In this document: positions 31,097 through 44,085 of the stretch, piece after piece
Layout: every line of letters begins with the position of its first letter
How positions within the stretch are numbered: the first letter of the stretch is position 1
Origin: Nephrocerus scutellatus
Taxonomy: Eukaryota > Arthropoda > Insecta > Diptera > Pipunculidae
Length of the DNA stretch: 64,000 nt
Direction: 5' to 3'
Assembly: GCA_947095585.1 (NCBI GenBank)
Contig: OX352762.1
Span: forward strand, 51,291,843-51,355,842
Position numbers and translations under genes: made by a program
Notes under the pieces: model-generated
The model's database searches: none
Told to the model about the DNA's origin: nothing
What the model saw: only the letters and a program-made list of their open reading frames with translations

Positions 31097-32762
31097 ATGC
31101 TGAATATTCAGAACGCAGCATGGAGCAACTCAAAAGTGGTAGAGCATAAAAACGTTAGTAATAAGTACCCAGCTCATGTCATTGAGATGTTAAGACTGAA
31201 ACGAAGGGCTAGAAGAAAATGGCAGCAGTCACGTCACCCTGATGATAAGAGAACCCTAAATAATAAAACACAGATTTTGAGCAGAGAAATAAAAAGGCTA
31301 AAAGAGAATTCTTTTGTTAGCTACATGGAAAACTTGTCTACAACTAAAGAATCAAACTACTCGTTATGGAAAGCTACAAGTAATGTGAAAAGACCGGTTT
31401 CTCACATGGCACCTAGATTTAGAAAAAGCTGAAGAATTCGGGAGTCATCTTACTGAAATCTTTACGCCTAATAATATGGACTCTGATTTTGTGTTGGAGC
31501 AAGTAGAAAACAGTCGTGAAAGTAACATCCCTCAAATTCGAGTAAAGGAGCTTAAGAAAGAAATTAAAAATCTGAAACTGAACAAAGCTCCAGGCTTTGA
31601 TCTAATAACAGCAGACATATTAAAGAATCTCCCATCCAAAGCTTTAACATGGTTAAGTTATATAATGAATGCGGCCCTAAAGTTCCGGTGCGTCCCAGGC
31701 ATATGGAAAGTTGATGAAATTATCATGATAAATAAACCTGGAAAACCTGCGTATGAAGCTAAATCGTACAGACCGATATCGCTGCTTCCCATGATGTCTA
31801 AACTTTTTGAAAAACTATTGTTTAATCGAATACAGCCTTTAATAGAAAGTTGTAATATTATTCCGAACCATCAATTTGGGTTCCGTGCAAAACATTCTAC
31901 CATAGAACAGGTTCACCGAATTACTAATGTTATAGAAAAAACACCCGAAGAAAAGAAAATCTGCTCCACAGTTTTTCTCGATGTGGCGCAAGCCTTCGAC
32001 AAAGTTTGGCATCCAGGTCTCATTAATAAACTTAATTGCTTTTTGCCTAAAGGTTATGTAGAAATCCTAGAGTCATATTTATCTGAAAGATCGTTTAGAG
32101 TGAAACAAGGAAATGAATACTCTCCATTAAAAGAAATTAATGCAGGAGTACCCCAAGGCAGTATATTGGGCCCAGTTCTATACTTGATTTACACAAGTGA
32201 TATCCCACAAACAGATAATGTAATGCTTGCAACATTTGCAGATGACACTTCAGTAATGGCTGTTGGCTCAAACATCAATGAAGCTACGGATAAACTACAA
32301 ACAGCTGTTAATGTGATCTCTAATTGGTGCAATAAATGGAAAATTAAACTAAATGAAGTGAAATCTACCCACGTAAACTTCACAAATAGGAAAATCGAAA
32401 CCCTTCCTGTTAAAAAAAACGACGTTGTAATTCCACATGATAACAAAGCAAAATATCTAGGAATGACACTAGATGCAAAACTTAGATGGAAAGAACACAT
32501 CAAGATAAAAAGGAAAGAGCTCGATTGCATATACAGAAATATGTATTGGCTGATTGGACGGCGCTCAAAATTATCGATATACAACAAAATTTTTATTTAC
32601 AACCAAATTTTAAATCCGGTGTGGACATACGGTATTCAACTATGGGGCTGTGCTAAGCGGTCTAATCTTCAAAGTATCCAAACTTTTCAAAACAAAGTAC
32701 TACGTAATATACTGAATGCACCTTGGTATGTTCGCAATACTGATATTCATAAAGACATCTAA
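31097..32762 (+). pseudogene. Jockey ORF2 linker and reverse transcriptase (copy A)
   Basis: The linker (31097-31432) is in frame with the endonuclease. A frameshift near 31400 then leads to the RT frame ending at 32762: KEIKNLKLNKAPGFDLITADILK, SYRPISLLPMMSKLFEKLL, HQFGFRAKHSTIEQVHRI, TVFLDVAQAFDKVWHPGL (motif A), NAGVPQGSILGPVLYLIYTSDIP (motif B) and LATFADDTSVMAVG (FADD). KAKYLGMTLDAKLRWKEHI and VWTYGIQLWGCAKRSNLQ follow, the jockey C-terminal blocks. RT catalytic residues are intact but not translatable from the ORF2 start. Confidence 0.93.
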
Positions 32763-32919
32763 ATCCCATCAGTGGTGGAGGAAATAAAGAAATTTGCTGC
32801 AAAGCATAAAGTTCGGCTAAACCAACACGTTAATGTGGAAGCATCAAGTTTGCTTCACAATCAAAATGTCCTTCCCCAAAACAAAAAAAAAAACACAAAA
32901 AAAAAAAGATAAGAGTTTT

Positions 32920-35900
32920 TTATTTTAAAAAGCGTTTTTGTAAATTATGCACACACTGTAAAATACAGTGCGCTCAAGTGGTATTTCATATAATTAAGTT
33001 TTTCCCATACAACAGTTTTTTGGCTCTACTACTGGCAAGGATGGTTCGATTGGTCCCATTTTTTTCATTGATACTTACCTATATTACCTTTCATTTGTTA
33101 CCAATTAACTCCTAAAGCTCTTTCAAATAACTTTGAACAATGCATTTTTCTGAAGAAAAAAAAGCGAAACTTTGGATGTCCCTCATACCTAAAGGGAGCG
33201 TTTCCAATGACGATTTTCAAAATCTGCTTAATTTGGGCTTTCATGGTAGGTATGTCCGAAAGCCTAAATCTGAATCATTTGACACCAATACTTACTCCGC
33301 CCAATTTTGAACACGCCCCCTCTGACTTTTTATAAAAAGTCAGTTTTTGGACTCTTAACTCCTTCAAAGGGGGAGGGGATGGAGATTTTTTTATTTTAAA
33401 TGATTTATTTTATTATCTATCATTTGGTACCAATTAACCCCAAAACATCCTTCAAAGTACTCGAAAAAATGCATGTTTCTGAAAAAAAAAAAACTCAAAA
33501 CTTTGGATGCCCCCCCTAAAGGTTGGTGGTTGGCGTGGGCGGGTGGCGTTGCAAAAATACCGTAAAACCGTATACTGGAGATACGCTCAGCGTGGCATTA
33601 AGGAAAAGGAGAAACCCAAATGAAAATAAAATGCATGGCATAGTTGTTTACAGTTAATCCAATTCTAATCCTGTACTTTTAGTTGTATAGGATTAGAATT
33701 GGAGAATTCTGAGAATTCCGAGAAATACTTCTCTTTAATAAGAACGAACTGTAAATAAATTTCAGGTTCAAAATCAATAAAAGCACTAAAAAAATCAGAT
33801 GATGAAATTTTATGTCAGTAAAATTAATTCATTCTAAAACGATTTTATTAACTCGCTTTCGTCTATGTATGTCTGCGCCGGGTGGGATTTTGTAATTGAT
33901 TTTAAACTAACTTCCCATTGAGCTAGAGACTTGAAACTTTAAACATAGCTCAGAACTGGATAAACATTGACAAATCACAAAAAAAAAACAGAAAAAAATA
34001 TACTTAACGTGAGTTTGCAATTTGTTTCAGAACGTATTTTTATTAGCTAACATGTTATTATTATTACAGTTATTATTTATAACATAATTTTTTCAAAATT
34101 TAAGAGAATTATGCATGCATTGTATACGTTCTTAAAAGTAATCGTATTTACTTAAAAGCGGTTATAAAGATAAATATGGAGTTTTAAAGTATACTTAAAA
34201 TTAGAGCACACAGCGTACTTATGACTTCTTGCTATGACTATTAATAAGCTAAGTACGTAGGATTGTGGTTCCACTTATTTCGAGCCACCATTGCGTTTTT
34301 GCAACACCAACTAAAGGCGCTTAGAATGAAGGTAAAAATACAAATATTTACCTATTTAAGCAACGACTGTAAAATATAAAAAATTTATTGGTTAAGAATC
34401 TCTTACATTTTTTTGAAAGGCCAAGGCGCTAAGTGTGTTTGAGTTTGTATGAAAACTCTATTAAGTGACTTATGTTAATTTTTTTTTCGTAAAACTCTAC
34501 CCCAGAATCGCGCTCGAGCGCAGAACTTTTCAAAAAGGAAATCGAACACGAAAGGTGAAAATCTTTTGTTTACATTTTTGTTGTTGCATGTGTTGTTGTT
34601 GTGCTAGTATAAAGAGGGGTAAATCTCCCAAAATATCAAGAGCTATTTTAGCTCAACGGTAGAGTCGTTTGGAAGGGGAAACGAACAACTTGACAGCCAA
34701 CATTAACATTAGTAAAACGTTAGACTTGCTAACCATAATAGGGTGTTGTTTAAATGTGAAGTAAGGTCGATTTTTGTATTTTATTTTTAGGAGCGAATGA
34801 CTCCCTACTTTGGAGGATACAATAGTAAGGTACATCAAAAATTAATGTAAACTTTTAAATACAAATAACTCAGAGTACCTTAGAGAGAGATAGAATATAT
34901 TCGAGAAACACGCATTAAAACAACAGAATATTCCGGAAACAATTTTACTTTAAATGTCAAAAAGAACGTTAGTTTTTCTTTAATTATAAAAGAGTAAAAA
35001 GTAAAAAAAGTGGGGTTTTATGTTTCAAAAGGTACACTAAGCAACTATAAAACAATGATTCCGCTAATGAGGAATAACAAACTAAATAAAAATGCGGAAC
35101 GAAAAGCATCATTCTCAAAACGCTAAATTTCAAATTTGCGAAAAATGGTAAGCAACCCCCAACTACCGACGCAGAAACATCTGGCAAAAAAAAATTTATA
35201 ACTAAGACTTACGAAGAAGCTGAAGCGTCAAACCTTGTCTGCGCTACTGAAAGTAATAAATGGAAGAAATATATCACAGGTCGGAATTAGTTCCCTTCAA
35301 AAAAAAATCGTCTCATCGGAAAGGCTATTTTTATTTTTAGGAATATCTAATTTTGGCGCCATTTTCGTTGCGCCAGGTTCTAAAATAAATACAGTTTACT
35401 ACTTGATAACTGTTTAAAACAACTTATCAAAGATTCGAACCTTTTATATCCAAATGGTAACTGGATCATCAAAAAGACTCGGCTCTACCACATACGTCAA
35501 AGAAACCATTTCCATTTCTTCAACGTAAACAAGATATAATTTGTTCATCCTAATTTATGGACTCCTTCTTTACCTGACTTAGCATTATGTGATTATTTCT
35601 TGTGGGGCTACTTGAAGTCATAATAACCAAAATATAAAGTTGATAATATTGCGGAATTAAAAAGATTGATAAAGCGAGAGATCAAGAACATTCCTCTCGC
35701 AATGATTCAACATAACTGTATATTTTATAAATTCAATTTAAAATCGTTCATTTTTAATTTCTATGTACCTGTATTCGGATTAGTTTCAAATATTAATATA
35801 TCTTGCAGCATTGAAAGTATTGCTGAGGCCATCGTTATTTCACTATTATTATTGGAGCTACAAAAAATGTGCGTCATCGTATTTAGGTTATACAACCGGG

Positions 35901-36314
35901 ACCGGATCTGGATCTCTTTAACAAAAGAAAATACAGACTTTATTTAAAGGAACAGAAAAAATAGTTTTTTTATTCCGCTAATAATAATAATTAACGAATT
36001 AAAGAAGAATATGGGCCGAGTGGACTACAGTCAAGTTTTACGATGCGATACGATTAACAAAAAAGTAAACAGGCAATTCCAGAGCTCTAGAGTCCAGTGA
36101 ACTGAACGAATCTGACGGTGCTTACTCTACTTCAAGAAATTTGGGTCAATACATCAGCAGCTTCAGATACAGCTGAAACGTGTATTTATGCCTTCTCCAT
36201 TATACATCGCTTGATGGCATGATGATGGTTTCTAGGTACTACACGTTGGATCTAGTGGGTTGTATTATGCTTATTCAAGTATGTATGAATGTATAGGTGA
36301 GTAGGTAGGAATAA
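32920..36314. other. AT-rich non-coding tail of unit A
   Basis: After the target duplication the ~80 bp minisatellite continues to about 32980. The remaining 3.3 kb has no intact frame. It contains an 18 bp palindrome GACTTTTTATAAAAAGTC near 33327, an inverted repeat at 33659-33702, a tRNA-like A box near 34645, and a mariner-type relic at 35558-35735. Copy C (54480-57332) matches it but lacks about 600 bp (33385-33985). Confidence 0.7.
35558..35735 (+). pseudogene. Mariner-type transposase relic (C-terminal end)
   Basis: One frame reads WTPSLPDLALCDYFLWGYLKS, then after two stops YKVDNIAELKRLIKREIKNIP. LPDLALCDYFLWG matches the third-Asp block of mariner transposases. It is too short to assign a group and is unrelated to the intact-looking mariner at 47446. 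The counterpart in unit C is at 56590-56765. Confidence 0.7.
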
Positions 36315-37002
36315 AAATTTAATCTCATAACTGAAAATAATAATTAATTCCTTTTAATAATAATAATACTTATTCACTATTTTATGAAAAATATTGGAAA
36401 CTTACAATCATTTCATTGATGCTATAAAAACCCTTTCGGTTATAATATAGCTGCCGTTCTCATAGATTGTTCCATTATGCTGCTGCTTTGCTGCTCTTTC
36501 TTTCTCCTCTGCCATATCTACCCGGGCAACGCCGGGTGTCTTAGAAAATTAAATAATTTTATTTAATTATATTATGTAGTTGCTGATACGATGCACCTGT
36601 GTGGAGTTCATGGAATTTTGTTTGGACTTTGGCATAGAAAATGAACTAGAGTGCAACTCTGCTGAGTTATATAAATTGACGTGTTTATTTATAAATTCAT
36701 TTTTTAAGTGATTCTTTTTTGGTAATGGTACTATTATGTTAAAATGCGGATCTTATCAAGCATTACTGAGAAAGCGACAACACGTTTAGACAATTCTTCC
36801 GAATGGTAAACAAAAACTGTTTGAGGAAGACCGTATGAGTCTTCTTAAAATCTAACACAAACTACGGGGTTATTACCAAAAATTGAAATTTATTTATGTG
36901 TTGCAAAGAAAAACAATATAAAAAAATGGTATTCTCAAAACAAACCAGTTAGGATTAACGACACTTTGCGTCTTAAAATGTCGCAGGAAGAACTCGAGAT
37001 AA

Positions 37003-38160
37003 CAAAAAAACAACCCATAAAAATTAAAATTTTTCATGTAAATTCTCTAATAGGGGATACATATGTGTGCAAATTTTGAACCGGGTTAATTTGGAAAAAA
37101 TAAATATTATTTTTCAAAAACTATTCTCACCGGAGATAAACATGTGTAAAAAAAATTGTATGGGAAAATTTCCATCGGAGATACACATTTGTATAAAATT
37201 TGAAGAAAATCGTGTAAATTTTGTAAAATATTTGTATGGGAGCCCACCGACTCCGAGGTCCGAGGGGTATTGTCACCGGAAATATACATGTGTGCACGAT
37301 GAGGTTTGTATAAAGGCATCTTCATCAATTTTGTATCTTCTGCATATGTTATGCAATGCGCAGCAAACGTTGACTATTTGTGTTACTTTAGACGTGTAGT
37401 AATGAATACTCTTCCCCCAAGAATACATCGAAGTCTGTTTTTCAAAAGTCCGATTGTTTTTTCGACAATACTCCTCGCCTTTGAATGTCACTCGTTAAAG
37501 GTCTTCTCCGAACTTCCATTTGATGGGTTTCGGAAAGCGTTATCAGATACAGCAAAAGAGGGTATCCAGAGTCGCATAAAATACAAAAATATTGTATTAA
37601 ACAATGCATTGAAATTTCGTACTTTTTACCCAAGAGTCAAGTGTTCTCTTTTCCGTTGCTGTACATCGAATTAAGAACAGTTCACATTACTTACATTCCC
37701 AATCGTGGTTGACACCAGAATGCCTCGTTTCAACGAACCTGATGCACATGTTGTTATCGCATAACTGAAAATAATAATTAATTCCTTTTAATAACAATAA
37801 TACTTATTCACTATTTTACGAAAAATATTGAAAACTTACAACCATTGCATTGATGCTATAAAAACCCTTTCGGTTATAATATAGCTGCCGTTCTCCTACA
37901 TTATGTTAGTGTATGTGCCGTCAACGCATCCAATCAATTCAGGTATCGAATTTTCCCAAATAAAATGCAGCTTTGCTGCTCTTTTGAGCTCCTCTGCCAT
38001 ATCGATCTTAATCCATTCAAGACAACTCAATTCTTCGAACGTATTTATGCATTCAGACAACGCCAATGAAACCCAAGGCTGTGAAAACATGTCATGAATT
38101 CGTTATCAACTCCTCTTTGGTTGCTTCCTTGCGCAAAGAATAGTTAGCAAGAAGTTAACT
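37003..38160 (-). pseudogene. Minisatellite element remnant (37003-37295) and Harbinger relic (37296-38160), copy B
   Basis: The minisatellite element (plus orientation) is cut at 37295 and joined directly to the Harbinger C-terminal end. The Harbinger reading equals H2 plus the 5' part of H3: CCALHNICRRYKIDEDAF, SGYPLLLYL-type block, intron at 37839-37765, and PELIGCVDGTY with upstream FSQPWVSLALSE. It has the same frameshifts as unit A. Confidence 0.83.
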
Positions 38161-38896
38161 TCAAATATAGCGGAATAGCACTGGACCTATACGTTTGCTA
38201 CAGCAGCTTCACCTCAATATTGTGGCATATAATTTTAAATACGTATTTGTTGAGCCGAAAGTTTTTTGTATATCTTAAAATAGTTTTACGGTATTTTTAC
38301 CGTTCCTCGACAAATGAAAGGTGAAAATTACTTCTACACAGCCGTACTTTTTTTATGGGCGTGGGCCATAAACGGAAGTTTGATCAAGATGTACCTGGTT
38401 CATGTGGTTTTTCATATAATTGAGTTAAATATGATATGATTGAGTTGTTCCCATACAAAAACAGGTATGTGCAATAACTAATTAGTATCATATGAAAGGT
38501 TTCAAAAATATTCTTCATCTTATAAAAAATTTAATACAATCCAAAACCATAAAAGTACAAAAGGGGGCGTTCTTAGAAGTGGGCGGTACCTAAGTAAAGG
38601 TACCAAATGAAAGGTCTACATAGCCAATTTAAACGGAAGTTACAATAAAATATACTCATTTCATATGATTGAGTTTTTTCATACAAAAAGAGGTGATGGT
38701 GGGATTTCATTGCCCAATTGGTTTATATTCGGAAATTAGTTTTTCCTTTTAAAAAGCGTACTCGAAAATTATGGACACTGTAAGATTGTGTGCGCTCAAT
38801 TAATTTATATTTAGATAGGAGTTTTTCCTTTTAAAATGCGTTTTTGTAGATTATGGACACACTGTAAAACACAGTGCGCTCAATTAATTTATATTT
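38161..38896. repeat. AT-rich minisatellite region, copy B
   Basis: Counterpart of 24350-25098. It differs from A by an 18 bp shorter segment near 38625. No frame is supported. Confidence 0.7.
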
Positions 38897-39063
38897 AGAT
38901 AAGAGTTTTCTCGTGAGGAGTTGTTGGGATCTCCCATCGGGCGCGTCCCCAGGTGGCGGATAGGGGAATGCCCTCACCGGCTTGCCGGCGGGTAGGTGGG
39001 AAATAAAATACCACCCGTGGACCTAAACCAACTAGGGGTGGTACCCCGATATAACTAACTGCA

Positions 39064-40320
39064 ATGAGTAAAACGAAAGGAATTATTACCCCAGATGGTA
39101 AGCCAGACAATCTGGTGAATCCATCCTTCATCAAGGAGGCCGGTCCCACGGATTCTGGGGGGGACCAACCATTGCGTAATAAGGATGATGAAAATCCATT
39201 TCAGAGAAAACCGAGTATACTAAGATCACCAACTATAAAAACAACACATCAGAAACATGAAAATCTGTTTAATCCTTTCAACAAAAAGGATCGTAGTGTC
39301 ATTGAAAGTGAATCTTACTCAAAAGTGAAATCTTCCCAAGCTGATGGGATCGAATTAAATGAGACTGTGACTTCTCAGGAGAAAGTAAATGTAGCACAAA
39401 ACTCTGCTACAAGCAATAAAATTAGTGCATTAAAGCTGATTGTTGAAGAGTTTAAAAAAGAAATTACTCAGTTAAAAGCTGATAACCTCAAGCTTTCGTA
39501 TGAACTTCAGCAACGAAATGAATCAGGCAAAGAAATGGAAGTTGAAACTTATCCTCAGTACGTTACTGATGAGGAGGAACTTACGCGTGAAACTGATTGG
39601 ATCTTGAAGAAAACAAAAAAGAATCATAAGAAAAGAAAAGCGAGCGGCTCACCAGAAGTTAACATCAGTACTTCAGAGAAGGAAACTAATAACGGGCAAC
39701 CTCAACCTATAAGGAACAAAATACTAGTAGAAAAACCTGTCCAAAATGAAAAGCCTACAAGAAGGAAAGTTAAACCTCCTCCGGTAATTCTTAGTAACGT
39801 AGATGACTTCAACGTAGTGAAAAAAATGCTGAGCGAAAAAAACATTAAACCCGAAATAAAGCTGCTGAATAATAAGCAACTTAAGATCAACGTGGATGAT
39901 GAAGACGATTACAGAAATCTAAGTGGACTGCTTAATAAGACTGATATTGAATGGCATATGAAAATAAACTCACCAGGTCAATTAGAGTAATGGCAAGAGG
40001 ACTCCATCCGACTTGTAAGCCCGATGAGATTAAGGAAGAGCTTAGTAATAAAGGGTTCAACATAATTAATGTGGTTAATGTCACGAAGAAAGTGAAAGAA
40101 AATGGAAGCCAACTAGTTCCATTACCACTTTTTATGCTTTCATTTGATAACATGGAGGATAGTAAGAAAATATTTGATATTAGACATATTCTTCATATGA
40201 AAGTTAAAATAGAAGCCAAAAGAAGGAATAGAGAAATTCCTCAATGTAAGAGATGCCAACGCTTCGGCCACACAGTGAAATTTTGCAAAAGAGAAGCTAA
40301 TTGTGTCAGATGTGCAGGTA
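39064..40320 (+). pseudogene. Jockey ORF1, copy B
   Basis: ATG at 39064. The first 308 codons are open to 39990, including the N-terminal MSKTKGIITPDGKPD that is out of frame in copy A. The frame change at about 39950 separates this from IRVMARGLHPTCKPDEI and the CKRCQRFGHTVKFC knuckle, as in all copies. The nested LINE cuts in at 40328; the tail resumes at 43740-44105. Confidence 0.88.
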
Positions 40321-40323
40321 AGC

Positions 40324-40327
<4 letters not shown>

Positions 40328-40360
<33 letters not shown>

Positions 40361-43300
40361 CGCGCACGCTTCAAGGGGTTCGCACCCTTATAATGCTCGG
40401 CTATATGCTTGGCACAGCGTGGGCGTTAAGGAAGAGGAGGAGAAAAGAGGAGATGTCTATGAGCTTGTGTTTTGAATGCCTGTGGATCATAGTGATGTGG
40501 GAAGACAGAGCTTGGCAGAGCATTCCACATACGTGTTGTACGGCTGAAGAACGAATCCCTGAATTTAACTGTACGTCCGAAGATGGGCTTGAGGGTAAAC
40601 TGATGAGCATTTAGAGCGCCACGAGTATTACGGTTGAATTCAAGGAGAGGTGGCATGCAGCTGGCTATTTCTCTTGAGCACCGCTGGTAGAAGAAACGAT
40701 AAAACAGTGACAAGCAAGAAACGTTCCTGCGGTGTTCAAGCGAATCTATTGATTTCGCTATATTTTCGTCACCGATAAGTTTTAACGCGCGGTTTGTATT
40801 CTATCTAGCTGATGCAAAGAAGTCTTAGGCGCACCAGACCAGATATGGCAATTGTACTCAAGTTTTGGGCGAATAAAAGCCTTGTATATGGTAGCCAGAT
40901 AAGGGGGAGAGAAATATTTCTTGCACCGGGCTAGAAAACCTAAATATTTCGCAGCATTTTTAGCGATGGTAAATATGTGGTCATTCCAACGAAGCTTGTT
41001 GTTAACGCACATACCGAGAATTGCGAGATTTTCAGTTTCCTCGATGCAAGTGCCATTCATGGATAATGACATGGGGTTAAGGATTCGCTTTGACGACAGG
41101 AGACAACATTGGGTTTTGGAAGCGTTAAATTCTACTCGATTGATTTCTCCCCATTGTATTATGCTGTCAAGGTCAGAATTCAACGAGCTTAACATACAAA
41201 GTTGTTTGTGCTCCACATCAGAAGTGGAGGGACGTTCCACAAACTTATATGAGAAGCTGAGAGTGCTGTCGTCAGCGAAAGAGTGAATTGGATTAGAAGT
41301 CACAGATAAGAGATCATTGTCGTCGGGTACAGAACAGAGCCCTGGGGAACGCCAGCATTTATGTGGTGTATTTCAGACTTGAAACCGTCCAAAACAACTT
41401 GGATTGAGCGGTCCAAAAGATAGCTTCTAATCCAATGAAGCAATTTAACATCGACACCATAAGCACGCATTTTAGACAAAAGAGCTTGATGCCAAAGTCT
41501 GTCAAAAGCCTTTGAAATATCGAGTGCAACAGCTTTGCTTTCTCCAAAATGATGCAAAGATCGGTTCCACTGTTCGGTGAGATATACCATCAAATCACCA
41601 GTAGAACGTTGCCCACGAAATCCATACTGCCAGTCACTAAGGATTTCGTGGGTTTCAAGATATTTCTTAAGCTGATAATTGATCAGCGTTTCCATGACCT
41701 TGGAAAGAATGGATGTAAGTGCTATGGGTCGGTATGAAAAAGGAGACGACGGTTCGCCTTTTTTGGGTATGGGCTGGACAAATGCTGTTTTCCGAATTCT
41801 CGGAAAGAGTCCAGAAGAATAGGATAGATGGAAAAGCTTACGCAATGGTAATGCCAGCTTGGAAGAACACCTCTTCAGAACTAATGGAGAAATACCATCT
41901 GGCCCAGCGGATTTGTGTGTGTTGAGATCATTTAAAACCCTAGCAACTGCACGAGTACGAATAAATATCTGTCCCATAGAGTGTTCAATACTCTGAGGTG
42001 CAGGAGGCGACAATGCACAATCTGGAAGCGTAGAGCTAGCTGCGAAATGCGCAGCAAACAGATTGGCTTTGTCTATAGAGCTGACAACTGGAATGTCATT
42101 ATAAATGAGCGTTGGGATTGACGACGAGGCTGTATTTTTGATTCTTTTCACGAAGGACCAAAAAGTTTTACTACCTTTGGGACATTGTAGTATTTTTTGC
42201 CTTAATTTTCGGTCGTAGGCGAATTTGACTCGCCGAAGATGGGCATTGCAATCATTTCTTGCTCGTTTAAATTTTTTTCGGTTTTCCTTGGTAGGGTTTG
42301 CTTTGTAAAACCGAAAGCACACCTCTCTAATCCTAGAAGCCTCTTTACAGCTCAAGTCATACCATCCATCTTCCTTTGATTTGATAGATTTATTCCTGAA
42401 AGGAATAAACTTTCTCATACCAATAAGAATGATGTTTGTGATTGCATCAGCGGCGGCATCCACGTTGCTATCACGAAAAAATAGCGACCAGTTAGTTCTC
42501 CCAAAGAAGTTGTTAAGGCCGTCCCAATTGGCTTTCTCGTATTGCCATACTATTTTTTTGGGAGTTTTTCTCTAACTAAGTGGTTTATTAACGAGAAATT
42601 AGCTGATACTACACAATGATCTGACGAGCCTAGAGGCGATAATACATTGACAGAGTATTTCTCAGGACGAGAGGTAAGGAACAAGTCAAGGGTGTTAGCG
42701 GAATGATATGCAATGTCAGGTATTCGGGTAGGCTCATTTACAAGCTGAGTAAGGTGGTTAAACTCAGCGAATAACTCAACACACCTTCCTTCGGGTGTTG
42801 TCTGGCCAGAATGGCGAAGCCACCCAGAATTGTGTACATTGAAATCGCCCGCAATAACGATTTCATGTTTTTTATCAATTCTTAAGATTGAATCAGACAG
42901 TGCATCAAACTCACTCTGAGTTGAAACACTGTCTAAGTTGGGGCTTCTGTAAAGGAAACAATAGTAGATGTTGCGCTCTTGTACCTTAACATTTAGCCAA
43001 ATGAAATTGAACTCCGGTTTGGAACTTTGGCTAAATTGAGGCAAAAGCTGAAACGCAACATCTCTCCGTACATAGATTGCGAGTCCGCGTCGAGAGAAAA
43101 ATAATGGCACCAAGCTATACCCAGGCAGATTAAATTCCGATACATCAGAATTATCAAACACCTGAGTTTCACTCAATGCCAAAATTGCTGGCCTGTGGAC
43201 ATGAACATGGTTAAACACAGAAAACGAATTCGTTCTCAGCCCACGTATGTTGCTGAGATCCACTCTGAAAACACACATACTACAAAAAACAAACACACAA

Positions 43301-43698
43301 AACACAACTTACCGCTTCTCTAAACCGTAATTGAGAAGAGTATGTCTCAAATTGGATTCTTAACACAATTTGTCGCCAGTGTTATGCCTTCACGACAAAA
43401 TGAGTTAAATCACCAAAGGAAACAAACACTCACAATCCGTTATTCTTATAGCTAAATAATTAGATCATTACACTGCCGCATGCAAGCATAAAACAGTTGT
43501 AATTCACTAATTCTTTAGCTGAGGTGTTGGGGACGGGAAGCATGGACCACACACACTGCACTTCGCACTAACAAATTATGCACACGCGAGCCGGCGAGCT
43601 TGGGCAATTTGCTTTTTTGTTGTTGATTTTTTTTTTGTTTGTTTTGTGCAATGACGATGTGCAGCACATCCGCGTACGATGACGTATCAGAGACAACA
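40328..43698 (-). mobile_element. Nested CR1-like LINE, copy B
   Basis: Flanked by ACTT at 40324-40327 and 43699-43702, with a T run two bases longer than in copy A. It has the same insertion point, the same RT deletion and the same frameshifts as copy A, so it was copied with the unit and did not insert independently. Endonuclease frame 43305-42550, RT frames 42463-41300, 41303-40782 and 40713-40426. Confidence 0.92.
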
Positions 43699-44085
43699 AC
43701 TTAACGGCTGACTGCACGATTCCGAAAACAAACAAACCCAAGTGCTCAAACTTCCATGAAGAGCACCCAGCCAGCTACCGTGGTTGTTTGGTAGCTAAGG
43801 AATTGAAAAAAAAGAGAAATATAAATACGAAGCAAAATCAGAGGGGAAAACCCGAGTTACTTGCAACCTCAAAAACAGTTAAAGGTTTCACCTATTCTGT
43901 TGCAGCAAAAACCGCATCTAGAGGCCCTGGTACTGTGGATAGTGTGAAAGAAAATGATAATACGAATATGCTAAGCTTCATAGAAAGAATGATGTCTATG
44001 ATGGATAAAATTACGTCAAGACTAGACAGCTTAGAAAGCAGGTATGCTGTTAAGCATACAAACAACATGCCTTGTATGTCGAAAA

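Larger units (their letters stand above)
25112..32906 (+). mobile_element. Jockey-clade LINE, full length, copy A, with nested CR1-like LINE
   Basis: AGATAAGAGTTTT at 25099-25111 and 32907-32919 is a perfect 13 bp target duplication. The element starts CTCGTGAGGAGTTG and ends in an A-rich tail. Without the nested LINE (26528-29896) it is about 4.4 kb, with a gag-like ORF1 and an ORF2 holding endonuclease and RT, the jockey layout. Frameshifts and a stop in both ORFs are shared with copies B and C. Confidence 0.93.
21321..36314 (+). repeat. Tandem composite unit, copy A (15.0 kb)
   Basis: The sequence from TTTAATCTCATAACTG (21321) to GTAGGAATAA (36314) contains a hairpin-led insertion, gypsy leader repeat, minisatellite element, Harbinger relics, jockey LINE with nested LINE, and AT-rich tail. 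The same order follows immediately in copies B and C. Copy A alone has an extra ~780 bp Harbinger/minisatellite duplication (23168-about 23950). Confidence 0.92.

Noticed and set aside
32189..32587. 132-codon minus-strand frame
   Set aside because: Antisense shadow of the jockey RT.
35666..35947. 93-codon plus-strand frame as a host gene
   Set aside because: Its start overlaps the mariner-type relic and the rest is AT-rich with no recognised domain. It is interrupted in unit C.
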